Assembly: GCF_008015755.1 (NCBI RefSeq)
Contig: NZ_SSGF01000007.1
Coordinates: 124,001-188,000, forward strand
Direction: 5' to 3'
DNA: 64,000 nucleotides
Origin: Methylophilus sp.
GTDB lineage: Bacteria > Pseudomonadota > Gammaproteobacteria > Burkholderiales > Methylophilaceae
The position numbers were made by a program, and so were the translations under genes. Positions 37,622 through 45,339 of this stretch are shown in pieces. The notes beneath the pieces are model-generated. The model ran no database searches and had not been told where the DNA came from. It was given only the letters and a program-made list of their open reading frames with translations. Within the stretch, counting starts at the first letter, position 1, and every line of letters starts with the position of its first letter.

Positions 37622-38461
37622 ATGCGTTTAGTGGTTCAAGGTCCTGCCATCACCATGGCACATTTGTCACATATTCATGGCTTGGTTGGTGTGCATACGC
37701 AGTTTATGCAAGTGGCACAGCATGCGTATTACCTGCCGGTGACTGACGGCGAATATCCGGATGTGAAAAGCTTTTGTGCCAGCCAGCAGATTGACTGCGC
37801 TCTGGTGAAGGATGCCCACAGGTTGCAGAACATCGGTTTGTGCGTGATGGACATGGATTCGACGCTGATTGCCATTGAGTGCATTGATGAAATCGCCGAC
37901 ATGATGAACCTCAAGCCGCAAGTGGCCGAAATCACCGAAGCCGCCATGCGCGGCGAGCTTGATTTTGCCGCCAGTTTGCGCAAGCGCGTGGCCTTGCTCA
38001 AAGGGTTGCCAGAAAGCGCACTGCAGCGCGTGATTGAAGAGCGCCTGACTTTTAACCCTGGTGCGCAAGACTGGATCAATACTTGCAAACATCATGGCAT
38101 TAAAACCATGGTCGTGTCTGGCGGATTCACCTTCTTCGCCAATTATGTCAAAGACACCCTGGGGCTGGATTATGCGGTTTCTAATACGCTGGAGATCGTG
38201 GATGGCAAATTGACCGGCCAAGTCGTGGGCGAAATTGTCGATGCGCAGCGCAAAGCCGACGAGCTACTCAAGTTGCGTGATGCACTTGGCCTGAATGCGA
38301 CGCAAACGGTAGCGATTGGCGATGGTGCGAATGATTTGACCATGATGGCAGTGGCTGCCGTTGGTGTTGCTTATCATGCCAAACCGGTGGTGCAACAGCA
38401 GGCGATGTATGCGTTAAACATAGCCGGGCTGGATGGTGTGACCAATCTGTTGACCGTCTAG
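37622..38461 (+). CDS. serB: Phosphoserine phosphatase
   Basis: HAD-superfamily enzyme of 279 residues, the last step of serine synthesis. The catalytic motif is DMDSTLIAIECIDEIAD near residue 78, where the first Asp forms the phospho-intermediate. Motif II is VVSGGFTFFANYV near residue 162, and motif III/IV is AIGDGANDLTMM near 233. The N-terminal 75 residues form a small regulatory-type domain found in proteobacterial SerB. It is monocistronic behind an extended -10. Confidence 0.96.
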   Translation: MRLVVQGPAITMAHLSHIHGLVGVHTQFMQVAQHAYYLPVTDGEYPDVKSFCASQQIDCALVKDAHRLQNIGLCVMDMDSTLIAIECIDEIADMMNLKPQVAEITEAAMRGELDFAASLRKRVALLKGLPESALQRVIEERLTFNPGAQDWINTCKHHGIKTMVVSGGFTFFANYVKDTLGLDYAVSNTLEIVDGKLTGQVVGEIVDAQRKADELLKLRDALGLNATQTVAIGDGANDLTMMAVAAVGVAYHAKPVVQQQAMYALNIAGLDGVTNLLTV

Positions 38462-38646
38462 CTGGTCTGTTCTGCTGGCGATCGATTTAATAAATAATTG
38501 ATTTATTTTGTTTTTTTGAAAATAACGTTTGCTATTGTGGCAGTTAAAGCGCATAGTGTGATCACGCGAAGTTCAAGCATTGTTGTTTTTCTGGTGTTAT
38601 CTTTTGGTTCTATCGTTAATCCCGCACCTTGACCCTCGCCTTTAAT

Positions 38647-38660
38647 AGGGGATATCCCCT
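38647..38660. promoter_or_regulatory. 14-bp palindrome in the cold-shock gene leader
   Basis: AGGGGATATCCCCT is a perfect inverted repeat ending 20 bases before the csp ATG, just ahead of its ribosome-binding site AAGGA. It could be an operator or, in RNA, a hairpin affecting translation. The upstream region from 38462 (219 bases, no gene) may include a long 5' leader, as cold-shock genes often have. Confidence 0.5.
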
Positions 38661-38680
38661 TCATTTTTAAGGAAAATATT

Positions 38681-38887
38681 ATGGCAACAGGTGTTGTGAA
38701 GTGGTTTAATGATGCAAAAGGTTTTGGTTTTATTACGCCAGACCACGGTGGTGATGATTTGTTTGCGCATTTCTCAGCCATTCAATCTGCTGGTTTCAAA
38801 AGCTTGGCAGATAATCAACGTGTTTCTTATGAAGAAACGACAGGCCCTAAGGGTAAACAAGCGTCTGCAATTCAAGTGATTGCTTAA
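38681..38887 (+). CDS. Cold-shock domain protein (CspA family)
   Basis: A 68-residue single-stranded nucleic-acid binder. RNP1-type KGFGFITP and RNP2-type DLFAHFSAI motifs are both intact, within the usual [17 protein letters not shown] start. It acts as an RNA chaperone. AAGGAAAA precedes the ATG. The leader holds a 14-bp palindrome. It is followed by a hairpin pair and terminator, then the infA-type gene. Confidence 0.96.
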   Translation: MATGVVKWFNDAKGFGFITPDHGGDDLFAHFSAIQSAGFKSLADNQRVSYEETTGPKGKQASAIQVIA

Positions 38888-38899
38888 GCACATGTGTTT

Positions 38900-38914
38900 G
38901 GGTGAGTTTCACCC
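38900..38914 (+). other. Hairpin just after the cold-shock gene
   Basis: GGGTGA pairs with TCACCC around GTT. It precedes the true terminator by a few bases and may protect the mRNA end. Confidence 0.4.
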
Positions 38915-38920
38915 CTGAGA

Positions 38921-38944
38921 AAGCCCGTTTGTACGGGCTTTTTT
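38921..38944 (+). terminator. Terminator after cold-shock gene
   Basis: AAGCCCGT pairs with ACGGGCTT around TTGT, followed by more T. It separates the cold-shock gene from infA. Confidence 0.9.
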
Positions 38945-38966
38945 ATTTTTATTTTAAGGAGACACA

Positions 38967-39203
38967 ATGGCTAAAGAAGAATTAATTGAAATGCAGGGCG
39001 CAGTGACTGAAATATTACCGGATGCGCGTTACCGCGTCACACTGGAAAATGGCCATAAGCTGATTGCTTATACTGGCGGCAAAATGCGTAAACATAAAAT
39101 ACGTATTTTGGCTGGCGATAAAATCACTATTGAAATGTCACCTTATGACATGGGTAAAGGCCGGATTACGTTCCGTCATTTGCCACCGCGCAGACCATCA
39201 TAA
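38967..39203 (+). CDS. infA: Translation initiation factor IF-1
   Basis: A 78-residue OB-fold factor that binds the 30S A site. It matches IF-1 along its length: [40 protein letters not shown] and [15 protein letters not shown]. The C-terminal PPRRPS extends slightly beyond the E. coli length of 72. TAAGGAGACAC precedes the ATG. This location beside a cold-shock gene, away from ribosomal protein genes, suggests it is a second copy of the kind seen in several Betaproteobacteria; that is an inference because the rest of the genome is not seen. Confidence 0.93.
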   Translation: MAKEELIEMQGAVTEILPDARYRVTLENGHKLIAYTGGKMRKHKIRILAGDKITIEMSPYDMGKGRITFRHLPPRRPS

Positions 39204-39212
39204 AACAGCACT

Positions 39213-40010
39213 TCAGCCTGTTTCGGCATTTAAATAGGCTAATTCAATCGCACTAAATCCGGCTTGCTTGCGTGCCTCCATATTGAATGGCGGGCGCAAT
39301 TTGGGCGCCTGGTATTGTTGGCGCAAGGTTTCAAAGGTCTCGACGATATCGAGGCCACGTTGATCACATAAATATTGAAACCAGCGGTTGCCTATGGCGA
39401 CATGGCCGATTTCGTCACGCAGGATAATGTCCAGAATCGCGGCGGCAGCGTGGTCGCCTGCTTGCGACAGTTTTTGCTTGAGTGGTGGTGTAGCATCTAG
39501 TCCGCGTGCTTCCATGGTGCGTGGCACCAGTGCCATGCGTGCCAATACATCGGATTGGGTTTTTTCGACCATCTCCCACAGGCTGTTATGGCCGTCAAAA
39601 TCGCCGTAATCAAAGCCCAGGGTTAGCAAGTGCGCACGCAGTAGCGAGAAGTGGTAAGCTTCTTCTTTCGCCACTTGCAGCCAGTCCAGGTAATAATCTG
39701 CGGGCATGTCGGCAAAACGCCACACGGCATCCAGCGCCAGATTAATCGCATTAAACTCAATATGTGCCAAAGCGTGAATCAGCGCTGCGCGGCCTTCGGC
39801 AGTGTTCATGGCGCGACGTTGCAGTTGTTTGGGCGGCACCAGCGTCGGTTTTTCTGGCCGACCCGGAATGGATTGTGCAGGCGCACTTAGCGTGATCGAT
39901 GGGTCAGCTTGATGCTTGGCCTGCCAAAGCAGCGCAACCTGCTGGCATTTTTGTTGCGGATCACTGAGCGTCAGTGCTTGCAGGGCGAGGGTTCTCAGGC
40001 AGGATGTCAT
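39213..40010 (-). CDS. DUF455 ferritin-like protein
   Basis: A 265-residue helical protein of the DUF455 family. Likely metal ligands lie in the ferritin-like core: AHIEFNAINLALDAVWRF near residue 87, KEEAYHFSLLRAHL near 115 and DEIGHVAIGNRWF near 195, with E/H pairs suited to a di-metal site. The function is unknown. The start at ATG 40010 lies 50 bases inside the 3' end of the upstream histidine kinase gene. This is a longer overlap than usual, and the next in-frame start would remove conserved sequence, so I keep it. Confidence 0.85.
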   Translation of the reverse strand: MTSCLRTLALQALTLSDPQQKCQQVALLWQAKHQADPSITLSAPAQSIPGRPEKPTLVPPKQLQRRAMNTAEGRAALIHALAHIEFNAINLALDAVWRFADMPADYYLDWLQVAKEEAYHFSLLRAHLLTLGFDYGDFDGHNSLWEMVEKTQSDVLARMALVPRTMEARGLDATPPLKQKLSQAGDHAAAAILDIILRDEIGHVAIGNRWFQYLCDQRGLDIVETFETLRQQYQAPKLRPPFNMEARKQAGFSAIELAYLNAETG

Positions 40011-41406
40011 AGCGCTCGAATTTTACCGTGAATTGGCTGCCAATGTGATGAGTGATTGGATGCGGCAAGCCTGGGGTGACGGTGATCGTGGCATTATGGT
40101 GTTCTGCAATCTCGGCGACGATGGCCAGCCCCAGGCCGCAACCATTGCCCTGATTGGGGTCGAGCCGATGAAAACGCTCAAAAATCAATGCCGTCTGGTC
40201 GGCAGGAATGCCCAGGCCACTGTCGGATACTTGCAACATCAACTGCTGTTCAGTTTGCCATAAACGAATTTCAAGCAGGCCTTGTTCTGGTGTGTATTGA
40301 ATCGCATTTTCAAGCAGGTTATTCAGCATCTCCGATAGCATTAACGCATCGCCCAGCACTTTGTCTTGCCGGGTTTCAATCAGTACTTCGAGCTCTAGCT
40401 GTTTGTCCGCGGCGGGGCCGACCCAGCGCGCGCACTCGTCATAAATAATATCGGTCAGTGAGACGGGTTGAAACTGACTGCTGGCCGCATCGGTTCTGGC
40501 CATACTTAGCAGGCGTTGAATCAGGTGCGATAAGCGCGTTGTACTGCGCAGCATGTAATTGAGCGGCTCTTGCAGAGCTGCAGGTGGCTGGCTGCGCAAG
40601 GCCAGCTCTGCTTGCGTTTGCAGCCCGGCAATTGGCGTGCGCAATTGATGCGAGGCATCGGCAATAAATTGCTGCTGTTGCTGCAAGCCAGCTTTGACGC
40701 GCGACAACAGCGCATTCATGGCTTGCACCAGTGGTTGCAACTCTAGCGGCGAGGAGTCGGTGTTGAGCGGGCTTAAGTCACGGTGAGAGCGCTGGTGTAA
40801 AGATTCCCTGAGGTCTTGCATGGGTTTTAGCGCAAAGTGGATACCCAATTCGATCACAATCGCGGCCAAAATCATCATCAACACTTGCGGCAGCAGCATT
40901 TCTTCGACCATTTCTGCCACCATGGCATCACGCTTGCCGGTGGTTTCTGCCATGGTGATTAAGATATTGCGTGCATCGGCAGCCTTGCTTTCAGGCAGAC
41001 CAAAGGTCACCGCCCGAATCGCTTCGCCTTGATAAACGCTGTTGTAGTAGGTTTGCTGGTTACCCGCCGGTGGTTTGGGCGGTAAAGGTAAATGCGCCTC
41101 GCCAAACACCAGTTTGCCTTGTGGCCCACTGATGCGGATGTAAATGCGATCGCCCTCGTTGTAACTCAGTAAATGGCTGGCGACTTCCGGGATCTCAATT
41201 TTGACTTCATTATTGGCATCTATAATCACTTCGTCTGCCAGCGCAAGCACCGTGCGCAATAAAGACTGGTCATAAGCCTGGGTGGCGTAGAGCAAGGCGC
41301 GTGAGTAGGAGAGGGCGGCAGACACGCCAAGCACCAGCAACATAGGCAGTAACAGCCACAAGCGCAGCTGGTTTTTGAGTGAGCGGGGTCCTATGCTATT
41401 GCGCAT
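39961..41406 (-). CDS. Sensor histidine kinase (QseC/TctE-like)
   Basis: Inner-membrane sensor of 481 residues. Span 1 is residues 14-33, the periplasmic 2CSK_N-type domain covers about 34-170 and span 2 is 174-192. The phospho-acceptor His253 is in DASHQLRTPIAGLQT. The ATPase domain follows with MLNNLLENAIQYTPE (N box), DSGLGIP (G1) and GCGLGLAIVAEI (G2). It is encoded one base after its response regulator. The signal is unknown; related TctE and QseC sensors respond to organic acids or stress cues. Confidence 0.92.
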   Translation of the reverse strand: MRNSIGPRSLKNQLRLWLLLPMLLVLGVSAALSYSRALLYATQAYDQSLLRTVLALADEVIIDANNEVKIEIPEVASHLLSYNEGDRIYIRISGPQGKLVFGEAHLPLPPKPPAGNQQTYYNSVYQGEAIRAVTFGLPESKAADARNILITMAETTGKRDAMVAEMVEEMLLPQVLMMILAAIVIELGIHFALKPMQDLRESLHQRSHRDLSPLNTDSSPLELQPLVQAMNALLSRVKAGLQQQQQFIADASHQLRTPIAGLQTQAELALRSQPPAALQEPLNYMLRSTTRLSHLIQRLLSMARTDAASSQFQPVSLTDIIYDECARWVGPAADKQLELEVLIETRQDKVLGDALMLSEMLNNLLENAIQYTPEQGLLEIRLWQTEQQLMLQVSDSGLGIPADQTALIFERFHRLDPNQGNGCGLGLAIVAEIAEHHNATITVTPGLPHPITHHIGSQFTVKFERYDILPENPRPASTDAQ

Positions 41407-41407
41407 G

Positions 41408-42088
41408 TCACGAGAGGTTCAGGTGTTCGGCTTCGAGCATATAGCCCAAGCCGCGCACGGTGCGGATATGCGCGCCGCTGGGTTCGATTTTTTTGCGCAG
41501 ACGGTGGATATACACTTCAATGGCATTATCGCCCAAGGTTTCGTCCCAGTTGCACAAGGACTCCATGATTTGCTCTTTGGCGATGATTTTACCCATGCGC
41601 ATCATCAAGGTTTCCAGCAGATTGAGTTCACGCGCAGACAGAGTAATAAGCTGGTCATTAATACTGGCCAGTTTGTTGGCGACATCGAGTTTTAAATTGC
41701 CGCATTGCAAGGGTAGGTTGTTGCCCAGCTTGCTGCGTCGGATCAGTGCCCGTACACGGGCTTCTAACTCTTCGAGATGAAACGGCTTGGTCAGAAAGTC
41801 ATCTGCCCCCAGGTCTAGCGCTTGCACACGGGTGGCGACATCTTCGCGCGCGGTTAAAATCAACACCGCAATCGCATTAGCCTGCTGGCGCAAGTGCGAC
41901 AGCAACTGCATGCCATCCATGGTCGGTAAGCCCAGGTCCAAAATCACCATGTCATACACGTCATCCTGAATAGCGCGTAAGGCTTGCTTGCCATCCGTCA
42001 CGTGATCGACCGCATACTGTGACTGGGTGAGTGCACGCACCAGTCCATTCGCAATCACTAAGTCATCTTCCACGATTAATAAACGCAT
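41408..42088 (-). CDS. OmpR-family response regulator
   Basis: A 226-residue two-domain regulator. The receiver has the acidic pair ED at residues 7-9, the phospho-acceptor Asp51 (ILDLGLPTMDG), Thr in LTARED and Lys in DFLTKPF. The C-terminal winged helix binds DNA, with the recognition helix near DNAIEVYIHRLRKKIEPSG. It is transcribed with the kinase gene and resembles TctD/QseB. GGAT lies upstream of the ATG. Targets are unknown; the small exported peptide gene is divergent. Confidence 0.94.
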   Translation of the reverse strand: MRLLIVEDDLVIANGLVRALTQSQYAVDHVTDGKQALRAIQDDVYDMVILDLGLPTMDGMQLLSHLRQQANAIAVLILTAREDVATRVQALDLGADDFLTKPFHLEELEARVRALIRRSKLGNNLPLQCGNLKLDVANKLASINDQLITLSARELNLLETLMMRMGKIIAKEQIMESLCNWDETLGDNAIEVYIHRLRKKIEPSGAHIRTVRGLGYMLEAEHLNLS

Positions 42089-42285
42089 TATAGATATCCG
42101 CTTGCTTCAATCTGTTCAGTGTACCTCAATGCTGTCGGGTTTTTCGTTTGTAAGTTTTCTGCAAGCCAAGCGTAAGTTGGCTGTAAGGGGAGCGGCGTAT
42201 TCTGCAGGGGTGGACAAGAAATCATTCGCCACAATGCCAAGCAGATACAGCATATTTAATGAGCAGCAACGATTAAGGAGCGATC

Positions 42286-42471
42286 ATGAAAAAGACCTTG
42301 TTATTCATGTCGGGATTTATTTTTTCAGCCTGTGTGTTTGCCGGGACTAACCCCTCACCACACGATCAGGTTGAAATGCAGAAACATTTGAAAGTCGCCA
42401 GACACGCTGTTGCGCAGCCAGCGGTCAGCTCCCAAAAGGAGGCTGACAAAAAAACTGCGCAAACCAAGTAA
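42286..42471 (+). CDS. Small exported hypothetical protein
   Basis: A 61-residue protein with AAGGAG before the ATG. A signal peptide (residues 1-20, FIFSACVFAG) is followed by a short Lys/Gln/Ala-rich hydrophilic chain. The cysteine in SACVFAG sits near a lipobox-like site, but a clear L-x-x-C is lacking. It is divergent from the two-component regulator, with 197 bases between, and might be its target. A strong terminator follows after 78 bases. Confidence 0.65.
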   Translation: MKKTLLFMSGFIFSACVFAGTNPSPHDQVEMQKHLKVARHAVAQPAVSSQKEADKKTAQTK

Positions 42472-42549
42472 CTGTGAAGTTGCCTAAACGTACTGAATTC
42501 CCTGCAGTACGTGGAAGCAATCAGCGGTTTCGTGTGTATCCTCTCACTT

Positions 42550-42575
42550 AACCACGCGCAAGCGTGGTTTTTTTT
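42550..42575 (+). terminator. Terminator between small exported gene and propeller gene
   Basis: AACCACGC pairs with GCGTGGTT around GCAA, followed by T6. It lies after the small exported protein gene and before the convergent propeller gene. Confidence 0.92.
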
Positions 42576-42617
42576 GTCTGGGATTTAGGCTGTCGGCCTG
42601 TCCGTTTAGTCCCCGCG

Positions 42618-43499
42618 TTAATGCAAGTCGATGATATCCAGCTTGCCTGCTTTCATATCTGGCACCAGCAAATGATGGTCGTCCTGGCTTAAGGCGATGT
42701 CAGCTGCTGATTGATAACCTTCTTTGACCAGCGTGACTTTATGTTGTTGATCAATCTTGAATACCTTGCCTGATTTCCAGTCACTGACATAAAGTGTGCC
42801 GTTGGCCTGTTTGACAATGCCATCACCACCGCCCAAGCCACTCGCCACTTCATCCAGTTTTTTCGTCAGTAAATTGTAGGTGTAAAGCACGCCAGAGGTG
42901 AAGTCGACCAACAGCAGGTGCTCGCCTTTTGCATCGGTCAGTAGACCATTAGGCGCTAAAATACGTGCATCTATGCTGCCGTCCAACAATAAGCTCAGCT
43001 GGCGCTGCGGCGTGACTTTATAAACGATGCCGCCTTTGCCGCTACCCAAAATATCACCACTGTCACTGATATACAGATTGCCATTGGCATCTGCGCTCAA
43101 GTCGTTGAGAAATTGTGGCAGTTTGGGGAAGTCCGTCGCGGCTAGAAACACCTCTGCGCTGGCTGTCGCTTGATTCAGGGCCACGCGCAGCACGCGTGTT
43201 TTGTCGGCAATGTATAAATCATTGCCGATGATGATCAGGCCTTTGGGATCGTCCAGGCCTTGTACCAGCACCGAGGTTTTGCCATGGTCAATGACGCGGA
43301 TCTGGCCGTCACCATCTTGGCCAAAACCATTGATTTCAGACACATAAATCTTGCCATCTGCCGCTTGCACGACCGATTCCGGTGTCAGTAAGCCGCTCAC
43401 TGGTGCCAAACCATGCGCTTGACTGTGGCTGGTCACTGTTAGTAACAGGCCAGCCAGAAAACTGGGCATCCATGCGCGCTGATGCTGAGAAAACAACAT
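42618..43499 (-). CDS. Exported SMP-30/NHL-type beta-propeller
   Basis: A 293-residue protein with a signal peptide (ends near SQAHG, residue 29). Repeated strands such as GLTPESVVQAADGKIYVSE, LDDPKGLIIIGNDLYIADK and FLNDLSADANGNLYISDSG mark a six-bladed propeller of the SMP-30/gluconolactonase or NHL class. Such proteins hydrolyse lactones or bind ligands; catalytic metal residues cannot be assigned here. AGGAG lies before the ATG. It is last in a five-gene exported redox operon, nine bases after the previous stop. Confidence 0.78.
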   Translation of the reverse strand: MLFSQHQRAWMPSFLAGLLLTVTSHSQAHGLAPVSGLLTPESVVQAADGKIYVSEINGFGQDGDGQIRVIDHGKTSVLVQGLDDPKGLIIIGNDLYIADKTRVLRVALNQATASAEVFLAATDFPKLPQFLNDLSADANGNLYISDSGDILGSGKGGIVYKVTPQRQLSLLLDGSIDARILAPNGLLTDAKGEHLLLVDFTSGVLYTYNLLTKKLDEVASGLGGGDGIVKQANGTLYVSDWKSGKVFKIDQQHKVTLVKEGYQSAADIALSQDDHHLLVPDMKAGKLDIIDLH

Positions 43500-43507
43500 A
43501 TAGACTC

Positions 43508-44092
43508 CTAGAAAAAGGCTTTAGGTTGGGACAGGGTATTAATGCTATTGCACAAGGCGTCGTAGGTTTGTATCGGGCCCTGAGACACCGATTGCTGAAA
43601 CACCGGATTCTGCTGTAACTGCTGAATCACTTGATCAAACGCACGCTGGTAAGATTGGTGTGTGAAGTATTCTACATTGTAAGTCAGCCAGCCACGCGAT
43701 TGGCCTTCGCCTTTCACGGTCAGTAGCGGTTTGCCCAGTGCGCTATCTGCGGCAGATGTGTTGTACACCTTAGCGGTGATTTCGCTGTAAAACACGCCGG
43801 TTTGCGGGTTGTAAAACATATTGGGCTCAATCACCACCAGTGCCTGGCCTTTGGCCTCTGCCTCGCAGCTGGAAGTGGTGTATTTTTGCGCCTGAAAACT
43901 GCTCAAGCCTACTGTTTCGGCCGCTTCGGCACGGTTATGCCAATAATTGAGGTAAGGGTTCAACAGGCGGACCGGATGCTGGTAAAACGACTCCGGCACC
44001 TGAATGACCAGCGCCGGGGCAGTTTCTGCCTGGCTCAGGCCTATCCAGCCCAGGCAAATCGCGCCAGTGATAGACAATAATATGCGTTTCAT
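43508..44092 (-). CDS. Exported protein of unknown function in redox operon
   Basis: About 194 residues from the ATG at 44092, which has CAGGAG upstream. A signal peptide (residues 1-22, ending SQAE) is followed by a mixed alpha/beta body with two cysteines (SSCEAEA near 74 and DALCNS near 181) that could form a disulfide in the periplasm. I recognise no family. Its gene sits between two beta-propeller genes and in the same direction, so it most likely works with them. Confidence 0.65.
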   Translation of the reverse strand: MKRILLSITGAICLGWIGLSQAETAPALVIQVPESFYQHPVRLLNPYLNYWHNRAEAAETVGLSSFQAQKYTTSSCEAEAKGQALVVIEPNMFYNPQTGVFYSEITAKVYNTSAADSALGKPLLTVKGEGQSRGWLTYNVEYFTHQSYQRAFDQVIQQLQQNPVFQQSVSQGPIQTYDALCNSINTLSQPKAFF

Positions 44093-44127
44093 ATCGTGCT
44101 CCTGAAAAAGTACATGGCAGCGTGTGG

Positions 44128-45339
44128 TTACAGGCTGCGAATTCGGTAAATCCAACCAGTCAGATCGTCTGACACATAAAGCCAGCCATCAGCGCCAACA
44201 ATCACATCGACTGGCCGCCCCCAGGCTTGTTTGCCTTGCAGCCAGCCCTCTATGAATGGGACGCTGGCCACGGGCTGTTGGTTCCTGAATTGTACACGCA
44301 GCAAGGCATAGCCGCTGGGTTGTTTACGGTTCCACGAACCGTGTAAAGCCACAATTGCATCCTGTTTGAGGTCGTCGGGCAATCGGCTTTGATCCAGAAA
44401 AGTGATGCCGATGGGAGTGCTGTGTGCTGGCAGTAGCAGAGCAGGGGCTTGCGCCTGTTGGCAAACCGCTGTTTCGCCCACAGAGTTAGGGTCTTGCATC
44501 AGTTGCCCTGGCTGCGCAGGATCACCCCAACAATACGGCCAGCCATAATGCTGGCCTGCTTCAATCTTGTTTAAGTGCTCTGGAGGCAGGTCGTCATCAA
44601 TCACACCATTTTTTTGTCCGCTGCGGTTATCGGCGCCATTGTTGGTGGCAAACATTTCCCCACTTTGCGGATGCCAGGCAACACTCTGGCTGTTGCGTAG
44701 CCCGCGCGCCCAAATGGCTGATTGTGCATGGCGGCCAACGGTGAGCAATGCGCCTGCAGGCCGACCATCCAGGGTGTAGCGCAGTAGCGTGGCGCGCGTC
44801 GGATTGTCTTCAACACACACATTACAACTGGAGCCGACATTGATAAACAAGTAACCGTCTGGTGATAGCTTTAGCGTTTTCAGGCTATGGCCGCCACTGG
44901 GTAAATTACGGATAAACGGCTGCGGTGCGCCCCAGCCATCACCTTGTTTGGGCAGTTTGACCACGCCGGTTTGCTCGGCCACCAGCAAGTCTTCGCCCAG
45001 CAGCACCATGCCATGAGGCGCATTAAGGCCTTGGGCGATGACTTCTGCGTCACCTTGTGCATTCAAGCGCACGATGCGGCCGGTATCAGACAGGCTGACT
45101 AACAGCCGCCCCTGGCGATCCAGCGCTAGCATACGCGGTGCGCCCAGGGCGCTGACATCACTGAAGCGCTCAATGTTGAGCCCGGTTGGCACATGCAATG
45201 TGGATAAGGCTGCCTCTACGGCTAGCGTTTGCGCCATGGCATAGTGCAAACCAATCGCCATACACAAGCCCGTGATTGCGATCAGCAGCAAGCGAGAGAC
45301 TTTATTAGGCGGAGAGGTTTGCGTATGCATAGTCGTCAT
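44128..45339 (-). CDS. Soluble PQQ-dependent dehydrogenase-like (sorbosone dehydrogenase family)
   Basis: A 403-residue protein with an N-terminal signal or anchor (residues 17-36). It has propeller motifs of the sGDH/Yli family: APHGMVL, GGHSLKTLKLSPDGYL, NVGSSCNVC, ARGLRNSQSVAWHP, HLNKIEAGQHYGWPYCWGD, HGSWNRK and the C-terminal GWLYVSDD. In PQQ sugar dehydrogenases the first His and the Arg/Asn act with the cofactor. The CNVC pair may form a vicinal disulfide. The substrate is unknown. It overlaps the flavoprotein gene by four bases, which suggests that electrons could pass to the neighbouring cytochrome. Confidence 0.8.
   Translation of the reverse strand: MTTMHTQTSPPNKVSRLLLIAITGLCMAIGLHYAMAQTLAVEAALSTLHVPTGLNIERFSDVSALGAPRMLALDRQGRLLVSLSDTGRIVRLNAQGDAEVIAQGLNAPHGMVLLGEDLLVAEQTGVVKLPKQGDGWGAPQPFIRNLPSGGHSLKTLKLSPDGYLFINVGSSCNVCVEDNPTRATLLRYTLDGRPAGALLTVGRHAQSAIWARGLRNSQSVAWHPQSGEMFATNNGADNRSGQKNGVIDDDLPPEHLNKIEAGQHYGWPYCWGDPAQPGQLMQDPNSVGETAVCQQAQAPALLLPAHSTPIGITFLDQSRLPDDLKQDAIVALHGSWNRKQPSGYALLRVQFRNQQPVASVPFIEGWLQGKQAWGRPVDVIVGADGWLYVSDDLTGWIYRIRSL

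Noticed and set aside
37667-38221. A 184-codon minus-strand open frame
   Set aside because: It is wholly antisense to serB and shows no protein features.
38503-38781. A 92-codon minus-strand open frame
   Set aside because: It overlaps the cold-shock leader and gene antisense, with no support of its own.
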